Assembly: GCA_023430285.1 (NCBI GenBank)
Contig: JAEZAV010000071.1
Span: 1-27,786, forward strand
Direction of reading: 5' to 3'
DNA length: 27,786 nt
DNA from: Methanobacteriota archaeon
Lineage (GTDB): Archaea > Methanobacteriota > Methanobacteria > Methanobacteriales > Methanobacteriaceae
Below are positions 27,535 through 27,786 of this stretch, one piece after another; within the stretch, counting starts at the first letter, position 1, and each line of letters begins with the position of its first letter. Under the pieces are notes generated by a model. It had not been told where the DNA came from, did no database searches, and saw only the letters and a list, made by a program, of their open reading frames with translations. A program made the translations under genes and the position numbers.

Positions 27535-27786
27535 TTAGAGTTCTGGATCGAATGAACCATATCTGAATGCAATATTACATGTACCTTCCTTACTCACCAT
27601 GCATGCTCCAACAGGATTCATTGGGTTGCATTCTTTCTTAAAGAGTTTACATTCTTCGGGTCTTGCAACTCCCCTGAGTATGGGTCCGCAGATACATCCA
27701 GTTACAACTGGTTCTGATTCTCCGATGTCTATGTCAAATTTTTTCCTTGCATTGAACTCATCAAATTCAGGTTTGACTTCGTACAC
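27535..27786 (-). CDS. UPF0179 family protein, C-terminal part (cut by window edge)
   Basis: The visible 83 codons are open to the last base, so the true start lies outside the window. The first visible codon (GTG) is not taken as a start. It is a Cys-rich archaeal protein that matches UPF0179 by memory: VTGCICGPILRGVARPEECKLF, then a Cys-rich segment ending GTCNIAFRYGSFDPEL. Six cysteines in this half suggest metal or Fe-S binding. Function not known to me. Confidence 0.75.
   Translation of the reverse strand: MYEVKPEFDEFNARKKFDIDIGESEPVVTGCICGPILRGVARPEECKLFKKECNPMNPVGACMVSKEGTCNIAFRYGSFDPEL

Overview
The window is a compact, AT-rich piece of a euryarchaeal methanogen chromosome, most likely a mesophilic Methanobacterium or close relative. 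The support is direct: transcription factor E, archaeal-type AlaRS, SecE/Spt5 and P-stalk ribosomal proteins, an FtsZ, and the methanogen-specific genes comA (coenzyme M synthesis) and methanogenesis marker 16. The genes use GGAGGTGAT-like ribosome binding sites, frequent TTG starts and TTTATATA-type promoters. I see no tRNA or rRNA gene, transposon, integrase or CRISPR array.

Layout. (1) 1-3270, plus strand: serS (standard, not methanogenic, type), a universal stress protein, and a four-CBS-domain protein overlapping a 143-residue unknown. (2) 3349-5122, minus strand: tfuA followed by larE, two sulfur-handling genes. (3) 5288-6673, plus strand: a MerR-like DUF4004/YhbD-type protein and a bactofilin-like protein, behind a TATA box overlapped by an inverted repeat. 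(4) 6675-7757, minus strand: an HD hydrolase and transcription factor E. (5) 8079-11938, minus strand: a five-gene cluster made of comA, an ABC ATPase without a permease, a Cys-rich P-loop GTPase-like protein, an Fe-S protein and a CofE-like (F420 ligase fold) protein. (6) 12115-13654, plus strand: a doubtful small ORF, a secreted Ig-like protein and an orphan pyruvate-kinase C-terminal-like domain protein. (7) 13886-21644, plus strand: the information-processing block ftsZ, secE, nusG/spt5, rpl11, rpl1, rpl10, rpl12, alaS, with an L1 autoregulatory RNA element inside rpl1. (8) 21778-23497, plus strand: a 58-residue membrane protein and methanogenesis marker 16. (9) 23570-27786, minus strand: a zinc-ribbon membrane protein, a HEAT-repeat protein plus a 71-residue partner, a TldE/PmbA protein, an archaeal phosphoglycolate phosphatase and the C-terminal part of a UPF0179 protein cut by the window edge.

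How the genes fit together. Housekeeping translation and cell-division genes surround several sulfur and cofactor functions: comA and marker 16 (both tied to coenzyme M in the literature as I recall it), tfuA (thioglycine in methyl-coenzyme M reductase) and larE (sulfur insertion). The best candidates for an undescribed system are the four uncharacterised genes translationally chained to comA, which look like metal- or cofactor-centre maturation, and the tfuA-larE pair. The bactofilin pair looks like a bacterial-type cytoskeletal module in an archaeon.
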